NCBI RefSeq assembly: GCF_007896435.1
Contig: NZ_VCBL01000006.1
Coordinates: forward strand, 1-62,091
From: Rummeliibacillus suwonensis
GTDB taxonomy: Bacteria; Bacillota; Bacilli; Bacillales_A; Planococcaceae
DNA length: 62,091 nucleotides
Reading direction: 5' to 3'
Positions 16,606-24,785 of the stretch are shown in pieces. The position numbers and the translations under genes are program-made. Numbering within the stretch: position 1 is the first letter of the stretch; every line of letters starts with the position of its first letter. The notes under the pieces were generated by a model that saw only the letters and a program-made list of their open reading frames with translations, did no database searches and was not told where the DNA came from.

Positions 16606-17640
16606 TTATTTTAACTTTTGTAGTAAATCCTTAAGATAATGATAATCTTCTTTAGTTTCTTGATTATTTGGATTAATGTTAATAATAAAGTTAGCCATCC
16701 CTAATAAGTGATACAAATATTTCAGGGTATCTCCCCCCTCAATATTATTAACATGTGAATCAAGCCCATATTTTTTAATATAGTACATTTGTTGTCTAAA
16801 ATCTCGTCTATAACTTCTGGATGCTTGCATCTTTTCGTTAACTACTATTCCAGTTACTTCTTGTCTCTGGTTTCTTTTACGAACTCTTGTTTTGGAATCG
16901 TTAATTGTAAAACCTTCTGACTTAAATACTTCTTTTACAAATTCAATTACATGGCCTTCATTAAAATCGCCAGAAAAGGTTAAATCATCAGCATATCTAG
17001 TATACCTAAGATTATTTTTCTTAGAAAAACCTGCTATTCTCTGATCTAAATTTTTCGTAATCAAATTTGACAGCATAGGACTAGTTGGTGCCCCTTGTGG
17101 TAGTCCATTATTTAGTGTACAAATATTAGCTAACATGACTGAAACCTGCTTACTATACCCTAAATTCCTAAAGAAAATAAATACTTTCTTGAAATCTATT
17201 GATCCAAAATAATCTTTTATATCAACAGTAAGTAACTTTTTTTGTTTTCTATGAAACCTTGCATTATCTTTGATTGATAAACCAGGTCTAAAAGCTTTTG
17301 AATATTCACTTGGCTTTAATTTAGATAATATTTCACTTAAAATCCATCTTTGAATATTTTTAAGATTAGGTAGAGGTTCTGAAATAGTTCTATAATCTCT
17401 TTTATTTTTCTTTAAAATATCGAATTTCCTATAGAATGAATCTTGTGAATTTGAAACCTTTATTAAGTATATCTCTTCATAACCAACTAGTAAGGAAAGA
17501 TGTAATTGATCATATATAACTGGAAGTCCTTTATTAAAGAGTTTTTCAGCATAATTCAAACAGTTATCTATATAATCGGGGTCCTTTCCTTCAAAACTAG
17601 CATAGTGGTAAAACTTTGACTTATATTCTTCCCATTCCAT
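16606..17640 (-). CDS. Retron reverse transcriptase
   Basis: 344 residues, the usual size of retron RTs. All hallmarks are visible: NAxxH as NARFH (126-130), VDIKDYF (139-145) with the first catalytic Asp, LPQGAPTSP (180-188), YADD (216-219) with the catalytic Asp pair, and VTG (262-264), which with NAxxH distinguishes retron RTs from group II intron RTs. It recognises its cognate ncRNA and makes branched msDNA from a 2'-OH of a guanosine. The start follows GGTGATTTT, 20 bases beyond the a2 end of the ncRNA. It is the last gene of the retron operon. No maturase or endonuclease domain follows. Confidence 0.95.
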   Translation of the reverse strand: MEWEEYKSKFYHYASFEGKDPDYIDNCLNYAEKLFNKGLPVIYDQLHLSLLVGYEEIYLIKVSNSQDSFYRKFDILKKNKRDYRTISEPLPNLKNIQRWILSEILSKLKPSEYSKAFRPGLSIKDNARFHRKQKKLLTVDIKDYFGSIDFKKVFIFFRNLGYSKQVSVMLANICTLNNGLPQGAPTSPMLSNLITKNLDQRIAGFSKKNNLRYTRYADDLTFSGDFNEGHVIEFVKEVFKSEGFTINDSKTRVRKRNQRQEVTGIVVNEKMQASRSYRRDFRQQMYYIKKYGLDSHVNNIEGGDTLKYLYHLLGMANFIININPNNQETKEDYHYLKDLLQKLK

Positions 17641-17659
17641 AAAATCACCATTTGTATCC

Positions 17660-17890
17660 GTCCAATTACCAATTCAATCTATATATCTTCCTCATACTGA
17701 ACATTAAAGGTGAACTTCCTTTAATGTTCAGTATGACCACGGAGGCGTTAGCCGGAGTGTTGTTAATAACTTTGGAATTGACCTCCGGGAAATGGAGAAG
17801 TTATTAACAAAAGGCTAGAAAATACTGTTCTTCTTCGCTTGGCGACTCGCCAAACGTGTGATATAAGTATCACACAAAGTCTAATTGGAC
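17660..17890 (-). ncRNA. Retron msr-msd RNA
   Basis: On the minus strand GTCCAATTA (a1, 17882-17890) and TAATTGGAC (a2, 17660-17668) are exact complements flanking 213 bases. Just after a1 comes a G, the likely branch point. The msr side has two compact hairpins (8-bp stem 17856-17875; 6-bp stem 17839-17853). The msd side has a 13-bp stem (17760-17772 with 17798-17810) and a perfect 18-bp stem with a 7-base loop (17693-17735). Placement between the partner genes and the RT is typical of retrons. Exact msr/msd and msDNA limits are not determinable here. Confidence 0.9.
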
Positions 17891-18213
17891 TATTTTAAGC
17901 TATTAATATCACTAGGTAAATATATATCATAAATACTTTTTTGTTCTTCCAAAATATACTCTTTTTGAGGGCTTATTATTGCCTCTGAATTTTTTCTATT
18001 AAGTTTTTTATTATATGCTGCTAATATATCTTCTCCACTATCAGTTAGAATCATTCCTTGGCTTGAAAATTCTAAGAACCCATTTTCAACAATAGTGTTA
18101 ATCATAAAAGCAACTTGAGAGTATTGATAACCTTGTTTAGTTAGATTTTCTATATTCCCATTCTTTTTAATCAACTGTAAAAGTAATATGATTTCATGAT
18201 CCAAAAAGTTCAC
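17890..18213 (-). CDS. Winged-helix retron partner protein
   Basis: 107 residues. A winged helix-turn-helix is readable: helices IILLLQLIKKNGNI and YSQVAFMINTIVENGFL, then a strand-turn-strand wing (EFSSQGMILTDSGEDIL). The C-terminal 45 residues are polar. Its ATG overlaps the stop of the PRTase-like gene (ATGA), and its own stop touches the a1 segment of the ncRNA, so the four retron parts form one unit. Likely role is DNA or msDNA recognition beside the effector (inference from the published PRTase-plus-winged-helix retron class). Confidence 0.8.
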   Translation of the reverse strand: MNFLDHEIILLLQLIKKNGNIENLTKQGYQYSQVAFMINTIVENGFLEFSSQGMILTDSGEDILAAYNKKLNRKNSEAIISPQKEYILEEQKSIYDIYLPSDINSLK

Positions 18214-19067
18214 CTCGGAAATGGAGCTATTCTATTATTTTTCTCCTTCCAAAATACAGGAAAAGTATTATTAGGAGTTCTAATAAGAGTGATTAGTGCT
18301 TCAGAGCCTTTAAAACCTAATCTTTCATTTTTATGTACTTTAATCTTTTTTTCAATTGATTCCATTAATGTAATCTTTTCAGAGACTATTTCTGATGGAT
18401 AAAAATCAGTTATACCTTTTTTAAAAACCAATGCAGTAAAAATAATGATCTCTAAGCTTTCTAAATAGGATATACCAGCTTCTAATGCAGCTATTGTCAA
18501 GATTACAATTCTCTTTTTATCAATTTTCTCAACATTATTTAAATGGTCAATCGCAGCATAAGCCGTTTCTCCAGTTCCTACGAAATCATCAACCAGCAAT
18601 AAAATGCTATCTTCCTTATTAATATGTTCACTATCTACTTTTAGTCCATCTGTATATATAATTCTTTTAAAAGCAATCTCTGGTATATTCTGGATAATAC
18701 CTCTAATCGAGTATTGAACCATAGTTGAACTTTTACTTTTCCCAAAATCATCTGGAGAAATTAAAGGAGCAATATAGATATTATTTATACTTGTTATATC
18801 TATCGTTTTGTCATTGACAAGACTATCCAATACTTTTTTAATATAGATTAAATATTCCTCAAACTTAATTCTTGTAAATCTTTCTGTCATTTCTAAGATT
18901 AACATTTGCTGATCATCAGATAACTCAGAAAGAGTACTGCAAAATCTATTAAAAAGACTAACTTCATTTGGACCATCTTCAATTTCCCAAGACTTATCAT
19001 TAAAAATTTCCACTAGCTTAGAAAAAACATCTATACGAAGATTCTTCTCAGTTTTTCTAAATTTCAT
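18210..19067 (-). CDS. PRTase-like retron effector protein
   Basis: 285 residues. The central motif SILLLVDDFVGTGETA (154-169) is the PRPP-binding loop of type I phosphoribosyltransferases, preceded by a Rossmann-like strand (NIYIAPLISP) and followed by KRIVILTIAAL. The first 90 residues are helical with no known domain. It starts behind AAAGAGTGACATT and heads the retron operon. In retrons with this partner the protein is thought to be the toxic effector held inactive by RT-msDNA; I recall this as type III in the published classification. Substrate and chemistry are unknown. Confidence 0.85.
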   Translation of the reverse strand: MKFRKTEKNLRIDVFSKLVEIFNDKSWEIEDGPNEVSLFNRFCSTLSELSDDQQMLILEMTERFTRIKFEEYLIYIKKVLDSLVNDKTIDITSINNIYIAPLISPDDFGKSKSSTMVQYSIRGIIQNIPEIAFKRIIYTDGLKVDSEHINKEDSILLLVDDFVGTGETAYAAIDHLNNVEKIDKKRIVILTIAALEAGISYLESLEIIIFTALVFKKGITDFYPSEIVSEKITLMESIEKKIKVHKNERLGFKGSEALITLIRTPNNTFPVFWKEKNNRIAPFPR

Positions 19068-19248
19068 AATGTCACTCTTTAATTATATTTTATTTAACAC
19101 TTATATTACATTCACTTAACCCATTTGTAAATATATCCTGACATTAATGGTGGTGTAATTTCCACATTTAGCTATTAAGAAAGAATAATTTGATGAGTCT
19201 CCGAAGACTTCCAAAATCTCAAAGCAAATTAAATATCATTAATGAAAT

Positions 19249-19267
19249 TGGTATCAAAACTGGTATC
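19249..19267 (+). repeat. Arm-type direct repeats near guaA end
   Basis: TGGTATCA (19249-19256) and TGGTATC (19261-19267) are spaced 12 bases apart in the same orientation as the pair at the other end of the element. Confidence 0.6.
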
Positions 19268-19275
19268 TCTACAAA

Positions 19276-19320
19276 CAAAAACAGCTTAGAATGCCTAATA
19301 CATAAGCATTCCAAGCTGTT
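19276..19320 (-). terminator. guaA terminator supplied by the inserted element
   Basis: On the minus strand AACAGCTTGGAATGC pairs with GCATTCTAAGCTGTT, followed by TTTTTG. It lies inside the element's end, so the inserted DNA provides the terminator for guaA. Confidence 0.85.
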
Positions 19321-19325
19321 AAATC

Positions 19326-20888
19326 TTATTCCCACTCAATAGTAGCTGGTGGCTTAGATGTAATATCTAGCAGCACACGGTTGATGTGTGGTACTTCGTT
19401 GACGATACGTACAGAGATTTTTTCGAGTATATCGTATGGGATGCGTGCCCAGTCTGATGTCATGCCGTCGATGGATGTTACGGCACGGATACCGATGGCG
19501 TAGTCGTATGTGCGTTGGTCGCCCATGACGCCTACGGATTTGATATCGGGTAGTACCGTGAAGTATTGCCAAATATCGCGATCCAAGCCTGCTTTTGCGA
19601 TTTCTTCACGTAGGATGGCATCTGATTCACGGACGATTGCAAGTTTTTCTTCTGTTACTTCACCAAGTACACGGATAGCAAGACCTGGGCCTGGGAATGG
19701 TTGGCGCCATACGATTTCATCTGGAATACCTAGTTCAGTACCTAATGCACGTACTTCATCTTTAAATAATGTTTTTAATGGTTCGATTAGCTCGAACTGC
19801 ATATCTTCAGGAAGTCCGCCTACATTGTGGTGAGATTTGATCGTTTGGGCAGTTGTTGTGCCACTTTCGATAATATCTGTGTATAGTGTACCTTGTGCAA
19901 GGAAGTCCATTCCTTTCAGTTTGGAAGCCTCGTCGTCAAATACATAGATAAATTCGTTGCCGATGATTTTGCGTTTTTTCTCAGGATCGCTTACGCCGGC
20001 AAGCTTGTCCATGAATCGTTTGCGTGCATCGATTTTAATCATATGGATACCAAATTTACCTTCAAATGTTTGCATAACACTTTCTGCTTCGCCTTTACGC
20101 AATAAATTATGGTCCACAAACATACATGTTAATTGGTCACCAATTGCTTTATGGATTAAAACCGCAACAACGGAAGAGTCGACACCGCCAGACAGTGCAC
20201 AAAGAACTTTTTTGTCGCCAACTTGTTCGCGAATTTTTTCAATTTGCATATCGATGAAGCTATCCATAGACCAATCGCCTTTTGCCCCACAAATATCGAA
20301 TACAAATTGACGTAAAATGTCATTGCCATATACGGAGTGGCGAACTTCTGGATGGAATTGTACTGCATAGAATTTACGTTCTGCATTTGCCATCCCTGCG
20401 ATCGGACATGATTCACTCGTAGCAATCGTAATGAAACCTTCTGGTGTTTCTGTTACTAGATCGCCATGGCTCATCCAAACAACTTGTTCTTTAGGAAGAT
20501 CGCCGAATAAGGCATTGTCTTCTAATACTTTAATTTCAGCCTTACCATATTCGCGATGTCCAGCCGCTTCGACTTTACCACCTAGAGAATGTGTCATTAA
20601 TTGCATACCATAGCAAATACCTAAAATTGGTAATCCCATGTCGAAGATTTTTTCATCAATATGGAATGCATTTTCATCGTATACGGAGTTTGGACCTCCA
20701 GAGAAAATGACACCAGTAGCATTCATCCCTTTTAATTCTTCTGCCGTAATTGTATGGGGATGCAATTCACTATAGACACCAAATTCACGAATTCGACGTG
20801 TAATAAGCTGATTGTATTGGCTACCAAAATCAAGAACGATGATCTTTTCTTGATCTTTTAAAATTGTACTAACTGACAACAGTTCCAC
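19326..20888 (-). CDS. guaA: GMP synthase (glutamine-hydrolysing)
   Basis: 520 residues; converts XMP, ATP and glutamine to GMP. The class I amidotransferase domain shows GICYGMQLM with the catalytic Cys, VQFHPEV with the catalytic His, and the adjoining Glu. The ATP pyrophosphatase domain begins at [17 protein letters not shown] (P-loop SGGVDSS), and the dimerization domain ends in the conserved PPATIEWE. The last codons form the attachment site of the retron element, yet the protein end is unaltered. A guanine riboswitch controls it. It lies downstream of yebA/yeaD/yeaC homologues, as in B. subtilis. Confidence 0.98.
   Translation of the reverse strand: MELLSVSTILKDQEKIIVLDFGSQYNQLITRRIREFGVYSELHPHTITAEELKGMNATGVIFSGGPNSVYDENAFHIDEKIFDMGLPILGICYGMQLMTHSLGGKVEAAGHREYGKAEIKVLEDNALFGDLPKEQVVWMSHGDLVTETPEGFITIATSESCPIAGMANAERKFYAVQFHPEVRHSVYGNDILRQFVFDICGAKGDWSMDSFIDMQIEKIREQVGDKKVLCALSGGVDSSVVAVLIHKAIGDQLTCMFVDHNLLRKGEAESVMQTFEGKFGIHMIKIDARKRFMDKLAGVSDPEKKRKIIGNEFIYVFDDEASKLKGMDFLAQGTLYTDIIESGTTTAQTIKSHHNVGGLPEDMQFELIEPLKTLFKDEVRALGTELGIPDEIVWRQPFPGPGLAIRVLGEVTEEKLAIVRESDAILREEIAKAGLDRDIWQYFTVLPDIKSVGVMGDQRTYDYAIGIRAVTSIDGMTSDWARIPYDILEKISVRIVNEVPHINRVLLDITSKPPATIEWE
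19327..19341. other. Attachment site inside guaA 3' end
   Basis: The 15-bp TATTCCCACTCAATA spans the final Ile-Glu-Trp-Glu codons and stop of guaA; its twin is at 10843-10857. Confidence 0.88.
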
Positions 20889-21123
20889 CTCTTCTATATT
20901 TTATAGACTCTGTTTAGAATACTGTATATTTGTATGCTTTTTCTGCAAATCGGCGCCTACACTGGTGAATCAAAGACTACTCGCTCAGCTATACGCTTAC
21001 TATAGAATCCTATCTTTCACTTTCTAGCAGGAGTCAGCGTTCCTTGCTCACATTCAAAAATCACAATTTCCTATAACAAAGCCACTTTGTAAATGACTAC
21101 TTACTTATATAGTACACTAATAT

Positions 21124-21163
21124 GAAAAGAACGCGTTGAAAGTTTTGTTCTTCCTCCGCGTTC
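21124..21163 (-). terminator. Riboswitch-controlled terminator of guaA
   Basis: On the minus strand GAACGCG pairs with CGCGTTC around a 21-base loop region, followed by TTTTC. It lies downstream of the aptamer and upstream of guaA. Confidence 0.75.
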
Positions 21164-21220
21164 GGTTTCTCGTTTCTCTCAAAGGCAAAAGGAACCATGT
21201 CGAAAACACAGCCCTTTATG

Positions 21221-21290
21221 CCTTCATAGTCAAACTATTTACGGTAGCTTGGTAGAAACATTCGAACCATATTTCCGAACATATATGAGG
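21221..21290 (-). promoter_or_regulatory. Guanine-class purine riboswitch upstream of guaA
   Basis: The minus strand carries the purine aptamer: CATATAT, AATATGG, GTTTCTACC, ACCGTAAAT and GACTATGAAG. The discriminator base is C, so guanine is the expected ligand. The guaA start is about 330 bases further; such a long leader after the terminator is unusual, and I see no gene in it. Confidence 0.92.
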
Positions 21291-21342
21291 GTAGTTCAAT
21301 ATTTATAATTTTTCTTAATCTTACAGTTTATACGAGGTAAAA

Positions 21343-23565
21343 TCAACCGCCTAAATGATTGATTAAATATTCCCAACATTCGATCATTTTATCCTTATCT
21401 ATTGTTGGTTCCTCTTTACTATAAAGCGTCTCCTCATAGGCCTGCGTCAAAATACTCATATGTTCTGTGCCGAACTTTTCATCAACTTGTTTAGCAAAAT
21501 CGCGTAGAGTTTGTCCATGTGCTTTTGATAACCCGTTTAAAGAAAGCTGCTTCAGTAAATCATTATAAAGTGGCTCGATCAGGATATTATTTTTTCCCTT
21601 CCATCGATATTTTATCAATAACCATTTTGGCATCCACTTTTTACGCGTCAAATAGAATAGAATGATTACCAAAATAATGATCAGTACGATGATGCTCACT
21701 ATCTTACCAAGCTGGCTGGTTGCTGCTTTATCTTTACCCTGACTTTGTTTTTTCTCTTGCTGTTGTTGTTTCTTTTCTTCTTTTTTGGCTTTTTCTTGCT
21801 GTTGTTTTTCTTTTTTCTTTTGCTCTGCTGCTTTTGCTTGAGCATTTTCTTTTTTCTTTGGATTGATCGTCGCTTCATTTTGTTCATCTTTGACATCATT
21901 TAATACATTATCGAATCCGTCAAAACCAATCGTCGGTTCAAACGACATCCACCCTACTCCTGGTAGATATGCCTCTACCCATGAGTGGGCATTGTTGTTT
22001 GTCACGATAAAATGGCTCGTGTCATCGTCAGAGGCAACTTCATCCCCCTCCGAAAAACCCTTTACCCAACGCGCCGGAATACCTAATGTACGAAGCATCA
22101 CAACCATAGAAGTCGAAAAATTATCGCAATAACCTGATTTTGTTTCAAAAAGGAATTGGTCAACATAGTCTTGATTTTTCGAAGGAACCGCTACATCTGT
22201 ACGTGAATACCTATAACCATTGTATTGGAAATAAGAAACAATGGCGTTTGCTTTATCATATAGATTTTTTTCATCTTTTGTTATCTCTACTGCTAAGTCT
22301 TGTACCCGTTTTGGTAAAGATGCTGGGAGTTGCAAATACTGATTATAATCCTTAGAAAGTTTCTTCAAATCTGAATTTCTCGTCTTTTCTAATGCCTTTA
22401 GACTATACTCAGGTGTTGAGTATGTCATTGAGTATTGTGGTAGAAAAACCTTTTGCTCATTGATGGTTGGGCGAATTTTTTCCCCATCGATTTCAATATA
22501 AAATGATTTTTCATCATTCGGCTGATCGATCGTCTCTAAACCATATGGTTGCATGATAAACTTATAGTTTTTCTTTAGAGTAATCGTAGCCTTATCCTCA
22601 TATTTCTTTTTACCAGGCTTAAGCGTCAGTGGGATTTCTTCACCATATCCGAAGGTATGTACATAAATGTCCCCTTCTTTTCTTTCCCATCCTTTACCGG
22701 TGTAGATATTCTTTGTTTCGATACGCCAATACTGGTTCGTTTTCGTGGCTACTTCAAATACTGGACGATTATCTTCCTCAAATGGGCCTCCTAGTTTACT
22801 ATCATCTTCCACATAGCCAATTTTTCCAATCCCCGAACTTTGACCACTCTTCCAATCCATCAAATGGGCAATAGCATTCGGTGTACGAATCAGTGCTTGC
22901 TTTTTAGGCATAAAGTAGGCAAAAAGCGCGCTGCCAATAATCATAATGATCAGCGGGATCATTAACATACTATAGTACTGTGGCTGCCATTTCACCTGAC
23001 TATTTTTAAATAAGCGGTTTATAAATAACACACCCATTAGTAAAATACCTAAAATCATCACACGTATGATTGCAAAATCTGCATTGTAATTTGTCAGTGT
23101 ATCTATTAAGCATAAGAAAATAATCGTTGTTAAAAAGAAATAGAATACAGAATGCTTGATTGTTAACCAGTGATGGATTAAATAGACAGTCATCCATAGT
23201 AAAACGAAAAATAAGATACTACGAAATGAATCTGTTATGCCATTCCAATCTCCCTCTATTAAAGCGCGTATACTTACTACAAATTCTTCCGCAATTTTCA
23301 TAAAACTTTCTACAGAGAAGAATTTCGTTCCCATATAAACATACATTAAAAACCATACGACATAGACAAACTTCATCAAAAAGGATAGTGCCCCATTAAG
23401 CTCAAGAATATTACTACCTAAACAAAGTATGACAAAAGCAAGAAATAAACCAATATGTCCTGTACCCGTAAGTTGTACTACTGGCACAAGCCACTCTACT
23501 AACATTAAGAAAATTATGAGATAAAGACCTATTAAACTTATCCATCTCATTACAGGTGAAGTCAT
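21343..23565 (-). CDS. yebA: Transglutaminase-like membrane protein (TgpA/YebA type)
   Basis: 740 residues. The first 220 residues hold about six transmembrane helices (DUF3488/TgpA N-domain). An extracellular part follows with a transglutaminase core: SGYCDNFSTSMVVMLRTLGIPARWVKG with the catalytic Cys, and HSWVEAYLPGVGWMSFEPT with the His and an acidic residue. A Lys/Gln-rich low-complexity coiled stretch (about 575-620) precedes one more helix and a DUF4129-like C-terminal domain. Its start overlaps the yeaD homologue. With MoxR ATPase and DUF58 partners it forms a conserved envelope-associated trio of unclear function. Confidence 0.9.
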   Translation of the reverse strand: MTSPVMRWISLIGLYLIIFLMLVEWLVPVVQLTGTGHIGLFLAFVILCLGSNILELNGALSFLMKFVYVVWFLMYVYMGTKFFSVESFMKIAEEFVVSIRALIEGDWNGITDSFRSILFFVLLWMTVYLIHHWLTIKHSVFYFFLTTIIFLCLIDTLTNYNADFAIIRVMILGILLMGVLFINRLFKNSQVKWQPQYYSMLMIPLIIMIIGSALFAYFMPKKQALIRTPNAIAHLMDWKSGQSSGIGKIGYVEDDSKLGGPFEEDNRPVFEVATKTNQYWRIETKNIYTGKGWERKEGDIYVHTFGYGEEIPLTLKPGKKKYEDKATITLKKNYKFIMQPYGLETIDQPNDEKSFYIEIDGEKIRPTINEQKVFLPQYSMTYSTPEYSLKALEKTRNSDLKKLSKDYNQYLQLPASLPKRVQDLAVEITKDEKNLYDKANAIVSYFQYNGYRYSRTDVAVPSKNQDYVDQFLFETKSGYCDNFSTSMVVMLRTLGIPARWVKGFSEGDEVASDDDTSHFIVTNNNAHSWVEAYLPGVGWMSFEPTIGFDGFDNVLNDVKDEQNEATINPKKKENAQAKAAEQKKKEKQQQEKAKKEEKKQQQQEKKQSQGKDKAATSQLGKIVSIIVLIIILVIILFYLTRKKWMPKWLLIKYRWKGKNNILIEPLYNDLLKQLSLNGLSKAHGQTLRDFAKQVDEKFGTEHMSILTQAYEETLYSKEEPTIDKDKMIECWEYLINHLGG

Positions 23566-24785
23566 TATTTCAACACCTCCGTAAAGGCATTCGGAAATTG
23601 TTTATATGAAATTGGAAAGACGAGGATTCCATTTTCCTTTGCCATCATTTCCACTTTTTCCTCATGTTCTGAAACGCTTGTTTTAGGGTCTCGCACAATA
23701 AAACAAATAACTTGTTGCGATTTTGTAGAAACCTTTTTTAAGATCGTAATCCATTGAATCGTCAATGCACCTGTCACAAAATATAGCATGGCTGCATGAA
23801 TGAGCAGACGATTTTGATCATACTTACGTGCAACTTCTTCTGTTGCATTTGGTTGTACAGCTGCTAAATAATAAAGTGCTTTTTGCAACTGTTCCTCTGT
23901 TTGAATTTGATCAAAAAAGGCTGGTTTTGTACCCGCGGATAAAAAGGACATTGTAAAATGCTGATGAACAACTGCCGTTAAAATCGAAGCACATAATTCG
24001 ACTTGTTCTTCAAATACATCTGAAGGTGATTCATCTAATACAAGACAAATATCCTGGGATTGTTGATCTTCAAATTCTTTCGTTTGCAGGCTTTGGGTTT
24101 TCGCAAATGTTTTCCAATGAATCCATGCCATACGATCCCCTGGCTGATACTCTCGAATACCAGAGACCATTGTTGTATCACGTACAATAGCATTATGTGC
24201 TGTGCCTATTCCACTATTTCGTGTTACTTGTAATGGTGTATAAATCATATTGGTTATATTTGGATATACAACAACAGAACGATTGGCCGGTATGAAGGTG
24301 GTCTTTTTTACCCAACCAAAAAAATCCGCAATCGTCAATTCGATTCCTACTAGTTGATGATGTCCACGTGGCATATTAGGAATTTCATAATTCCAAGCTA
24401 TTTGTTTTTTCAACCCCACCATAAAAAAATGGCGTGTCTGATCTGCCGCTGCTTTTTCAAAGATCTCACTCGGCACACTTTCTTGAATGACCATATAAAG
24501 TAATGGAAATCGTGATTTTCTCCTTAGTGTTATCGTCATTCGTAGAGAATCTCCTTGTTTCAAATACTCGGATAACATCGTTCTTTCAATTGAAAAATTC
24601 CTTACTGGTACAAAAAACAATATCATCGAATAGAGAGCAAAAGGAATAAACATGAAGAAAACGAACCAACTAACAAATCCCCCTTGCATCAATGCAAAAC
24701 AAAGAGAAATGGCTACCAATAGAACAACCATTACAAAACGTATAATCGCTTGCGACAGCCAGCTTACTTTATATTTTTTCATCAT
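23565..24785 (-). CDS. yeaD: DUF58 (VWA-like) protein, YeaD type
   Basis: 406 residues with two N-terminal transmembrane helices (about 12-30 and 34-54), a beta-rich middle, and the DUF58 signature REYQPGDRMAWIHWKTFAKTQSLQTKEFE split across residues 212-240. The C-terminal half resembles a von Willebrand factor A fold with DICLVLDESPSD as the metal-site strand. The stop/start junctions overlap with both neighbours (24782-24785 and 23565), indicating an operon with the MoxR ATPase and the transglutaminase-like protein. Confidence 0.9.
   Translation of the reverse strand: MMKKYKVSWLSQAIIRFVMVVLLVAISLCFALMQGGFVSWFVFFMFIPFALYSMILFFVPVRNFSIERTMLSEYLKQGDSLRMTITLRRKSRFPLLYMVIQESVPSEIFEKAAADQTRHFFMVGLKKQIAWNYEIPNMPRGHHQLVGIELTIADFFGWVKKTTFIPANRSVVVYPNITNMIYTPLQVTRNSGIGTAHNAIVRDTTMVSGIREYQPGDRMAWIHWKTFAKTQSLQTKEFEDQQSQDICLVLDESPSDVFEEQVELCASILTAVVHQHFTMSFLSAGTKPAFFDQIQTEEQLQKALYYLAAVQPNATEEVARKYDQNRLLIHAAMLYFVTGALTIQWITILKKVSTKSQQVICFIVRDPKTSVSEHEEKVEMMAKENGILVFPISYKQFPNAFTEVLK

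Larger units (their letters stand above)
10843..19341. mobile_element. Integrative mobilizable element with retron cargo, inserted at guaA 3' end
   Basis: A 15-bp direct repeat TATTCCCACTCAATA bounds 8.5 kb: one copy is inside the last guaA codons (19327-19341), the other at 10843-10857. Inside each end, two TGGTATC motifs spaced 12 bases apart (10948/10960 and 19249/19261) look like integrase arm sites. Gene order is repressor, divergent membrane protein, FtsK-like, oriT-like repeat, unknown, Rep, DUF3173, integrase, then retron cargo. This matches small Gram-positive ICE/IME modules; the 3' end of guaA is a known integration site. The FtsK-like gene and integrase are interrupted, so mobility may be lost. 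Confidence 0.88.

Noticed and set aside
16606-17640. RT as a group II intron or diversity-generating element
   Set aside because: There is no maturase or intron RNA, and NAxxH, VTG and the adjacent msr-msd fit a retron instead.
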